A stretch of DNA of 7,938 nucleotides from an uncultured Shinella sp. (GTDB lineage Bacteria > Pseudomonadota > Alphaproteobacteria > Rhizobiales > Rhizobiaceae), in assembly GCA_946481465.1 (NCBI GenBank), contig CAMLOC010000133.1:1-7938 (forward strand), read 5' to 3'. The stretch's first letter is position 1; every line of letters begins with the position of its first letter. A program made the translations under genes and the position numbers. Below, one piece after another: positions 6,523 through 7,938 of the stretch. The notes below the pieces were generated by a model. The model worked only from the letters and a program-made list of their open reading frames with translations. It did no database searches and was not told the DNA's origin.

Positions 6523-7356
6523 TCAGACCGGAAGGCCGCTTTCCCGCCGCCGCAGTTCCTCGGTCTTGATGACGATCATGTATTCGTAGGCCGCCAGCAG
6601 CCGGCAATAGTGGTAGCCTTCCTTGCCGTCGAGGAAGCCGCCGCGCACGACATACATGTAGACGAAGCGGGCGGCCGGGCGGAACGGCAGGCGCATGGCG
6701 AGCTCCTTCAGCGCCCGACGGCGCGTCTCCGGCACCCGGCTCAGCACATTGCGCCAGGGCACGCGCTTTTCGCGCAGGCTGATGACCGTCTCGCGCGCCT
6801 CGGAGGTGGAGTAGCGATTGTGCTTCTCGTACCAGGCGGTCATGCCCTTGTTGAAGCTGTAGTGGATGAAATGCGCGGTGACGCGCCCCTCGGGCCCGTC
6901 GGAAAAGCAGCGCGAATGCGCCTCGCGCTCGTAGCGCACGCGGTCGGGCCGCACCAGCCGGGTGATCCAGGTCGGGTAGAGGCTGCTGTGCTTGATCCAG
7001 CGGCCCATGAACATGTTCTTGTAGCGGATGCGGAACGAGGCCTCCGGCCGCGTCGGATCCCGCGCGATGGCCAGCATCTCGTCGCGCAGGTCCGGCGGGG
7101 TGATCTCGTCGGCATCGGGCGTATAGACCCAGGCATATTTGTAGTCGATCTCCTTCAGCCCATAGGTCCGCTGGCCGGATTCCGTATCGTGCACCCGCTG
7201 GTAGACCCGGGCGCCGGCGGCCCGGGCGATCTCCACCGTCCGGTCCGTGCTGTAGGAATCGAGCACCACGATATCGTCGCACCAATCCAGCGAGGCGAGG
7301 CAGGCGGGCAGGTTCTTTTCCTCGTTCAGCGTCATGATGAGCACGGAAATCGACAT
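6523..7356 (-). CDS. GT2 family glycosyltransferase, WaaE/KdtX-like
   Basis: A 277-residue inverting GT-A glycosyltransferase. It begins with the GT2 nucleotide-binding strand SVLIMTLNEEKNL (residues 4-16), followed by WCDDIVVLDSYSTDRT at 25-40. The metal-binding DxD is in TPDADEI (Asp81, Asp83). The later part has FIHYSFNKGMTAWYEKHNRY (163-182) and a basic, aromatic C-terminal region (about 220-265). This layout matches the WaaE/KdtX group, which adds glucose to LPS core sugars in enterobacteria, and related exopolysaccharide enzymes in rhizobia. The start at 7356 has GAGGG 6 nt upstream. It lies 9 nt after the WecA-like gene, so the two are one operon. The product probably adds an early sugar to the lipid-linked primer, by inference from this pairing. 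Confidence 0.92.
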   Translation of the reverse strand: MSISVLIMTLNEEKNLPACLASLDWCDDIVVLDSYSTDRTVEIARAAGARVYQRVHDTESGQRTYGLKEIDYKYAWVYTPDADEITPPDLRDEMLAIARDPTRPEASFRIRYKNMFMGRWIKHSSLYPTWITRLVRPDRVRYEREAHSRCFSDGPEGRVTAHFIHYSFNKGMTAWYEKHNRYSTSEARETVISLREKRVPWRNVLSRVPETRRRALKELAMRLPFRPAARFVYMYVVRGGFLDGKEGYHYCRLLAAYEYMIVIKTEELRRRESGLPV

Positions 7357-7365
7357 GGCATGCCC

Positions 7366-7938
7366 TCACAGATTGAGGTTTATCGAGGGCCGCGCGATAC
7401 GGTGGAGGCGATGGCGCGCGGAGGCTTCGACGGAAAGCACGAAACCCGTATGGCCGAACACGACGAAGATGGGGCCGACCGTCATCACCGAAGCCGGCAG
7501 GCCGGCCATGACGCCGAGATAGCCGACACCGCCGCACAGGAACGACACGGCGATGATCGTGTAGCTCGCCGTAGCCGGCGAAAGACCTGCATCGATCAGG
7601 AGGTGATGCAGATGCCGCCGGTCGGCCGACATGGGGCTTCGATGGTCGAGCAGGCGGCGCGCCATCAGGCTCAGCGTATCGACGACCGGCACGACGACCA
7701 GCCACAGGAGGACCGGGAACGGCACCCCTTCCGCCCCGTCCGAAAGGCGCAGGATCAGATAGGCGATGACCGCGCCGAGCGTCGTGCTGCCGGCGTCGCC
7801 GAGATAGACCGACGCCTTGGCGCACCAGGGGCTGCGCGCATTGAAGATCAGGAAACCGCCGATCGCCGCAACCAGCATGGTGACGGGGTAGACGAGCCCT
7901 TCCTCGCCGAGATGAAGCGCGAGCAGGACGATCCAGAT
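7366..7938 (-). CDS. WecA/MraY-family undecaprenyl-phosphate sugar-1-phosphate transferase, N-terminus beyond window
   Basis: Integral membrane enzyme that would transfer a sugar-1-phosphate (GlcNAc-1-P in WecA itself) from a UDP-sugar to undecaprenyl phosphate, starting lipid-linked glycan synthesis. The 190 visible residues are the C-terminal half. YLGDAGS at visible residues 45-51 is the conserved Mg/catalytic motif. PVVDTLSLMARR (84-95) follows a membrane helix, and DRRHLHHLL at 106-114 is the family's cytoplasmic His-rich substrate loop. Hydrophobic segments near 20-33, 53-65, 74-90, 122-140 and 150-168 fit the multi-span topology. About 150-180 residues are missing at the right edge, and the frame stays open to 7938. 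The stop is 9 nt before the GT2 start. It differs from the PHPT (WcaJ/ExoY-like) initiases common in rhizobial exopolysaccharide loci. The exact sugar is not determinable. Confidence 0.92.
   Translation of the reverse strand: MWIVLLALHLGEEGLVYPVTMLVAAIGGFLIFNARSPWCAKASVYLGDAGSTTLGAVIAYLILRLSDGAEGVPFPVLLWLVVVPVVDTLSLMARRLLDHRSPMSADRRHLHHLLIDAGLSPATASYTIIAVSFLCGGVGYLGVMAGLPASVMTVGPIFVVFGHTGFVLSVEASARHRLHRIARPSINLNL

Noticed and set aside
6356..7825. 489-residue minus-strand frame spanning the GT2 and WecA-like genes in another frame
   Set aside because: It crosses two recognised genes and their junction, and its Arg/Ala/Gly-rich translation shows no motif.

Overview
This window is a GC-rich chromosomal or megaplasmid segment from what looks like an alphaproteobacterium, probably Rhizobiales/Rhizobiaceae. 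The evidence is the codon style, the protein types, and an intergenic palindrome resembling the short dispersed repeats of rhizobia. I see no insertion sequence, CRISPR array, tRNA or rRNA. The whole window is a surface-polysaccharide (exopolysaccharide, capsule or O-antigen) biosynthesis locus with eight genes, two of them cut by the window edges.

Layout: (1) Positions 1-1845, minus strand: gmd followed by fcl (fcl runs off the left edge). These two enzymes convert GDP-D-mannose to GDP-L-fucose. (2) 1846-2092: a divergent intergenic region that must hold the control signals for both directions. It contains an 8-bp inverted repeat just ahead of the first plus-strand gene. (3) 2093-5765, plus strand: three GT-B fold, GT4-type glycosyltransferases joined by ATGA stop/start overlaps, so they form one translationally coupled operon. 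The first resembles the WbuB/WcaI group. (4) 5766-7938, minus strand: a WecA/MraY-family sugar-1-phosphate transferase (5' end beyond the right edge), a GT2 glycosyltransferase of the WaaE/KdtX type, and a WcaF-like hexapeptide O-acetyltransferase. The last plus-strand gene and the acetyltransferase converge stop to stop with no base between them.

How the genes fit together: the WecA-like protein would load the first sugar phosphate (commonly an N-acetylhexosamine) onto undecaprenyl phosphate at the inner membrane. The GT2 and three GT4 enzymes would extend the repeat unit on the cytoplasmic side. Gmd and Fcl would supply GDP-L-fucose, and the WcaF-like enzyme would add an acetyl group. The predicted product is an O-acetylated, fucose-containing polysaccharide comparable in logic to colanic acid. 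This is inference from gene families. The flippase, polymerase and export genes are not in the window.

No wholly new system is evident. The most unusual signal is non-coding: the 163-nt gap upstream of the acetyltransferase (6360-6522) holds a 12-bp palindrome, a terminator-like 10-bp hairpin with a T7 tract touching the Shine-Dalgarno, and short competing complementary segments that could hide or free that Shine-Dalgarno.
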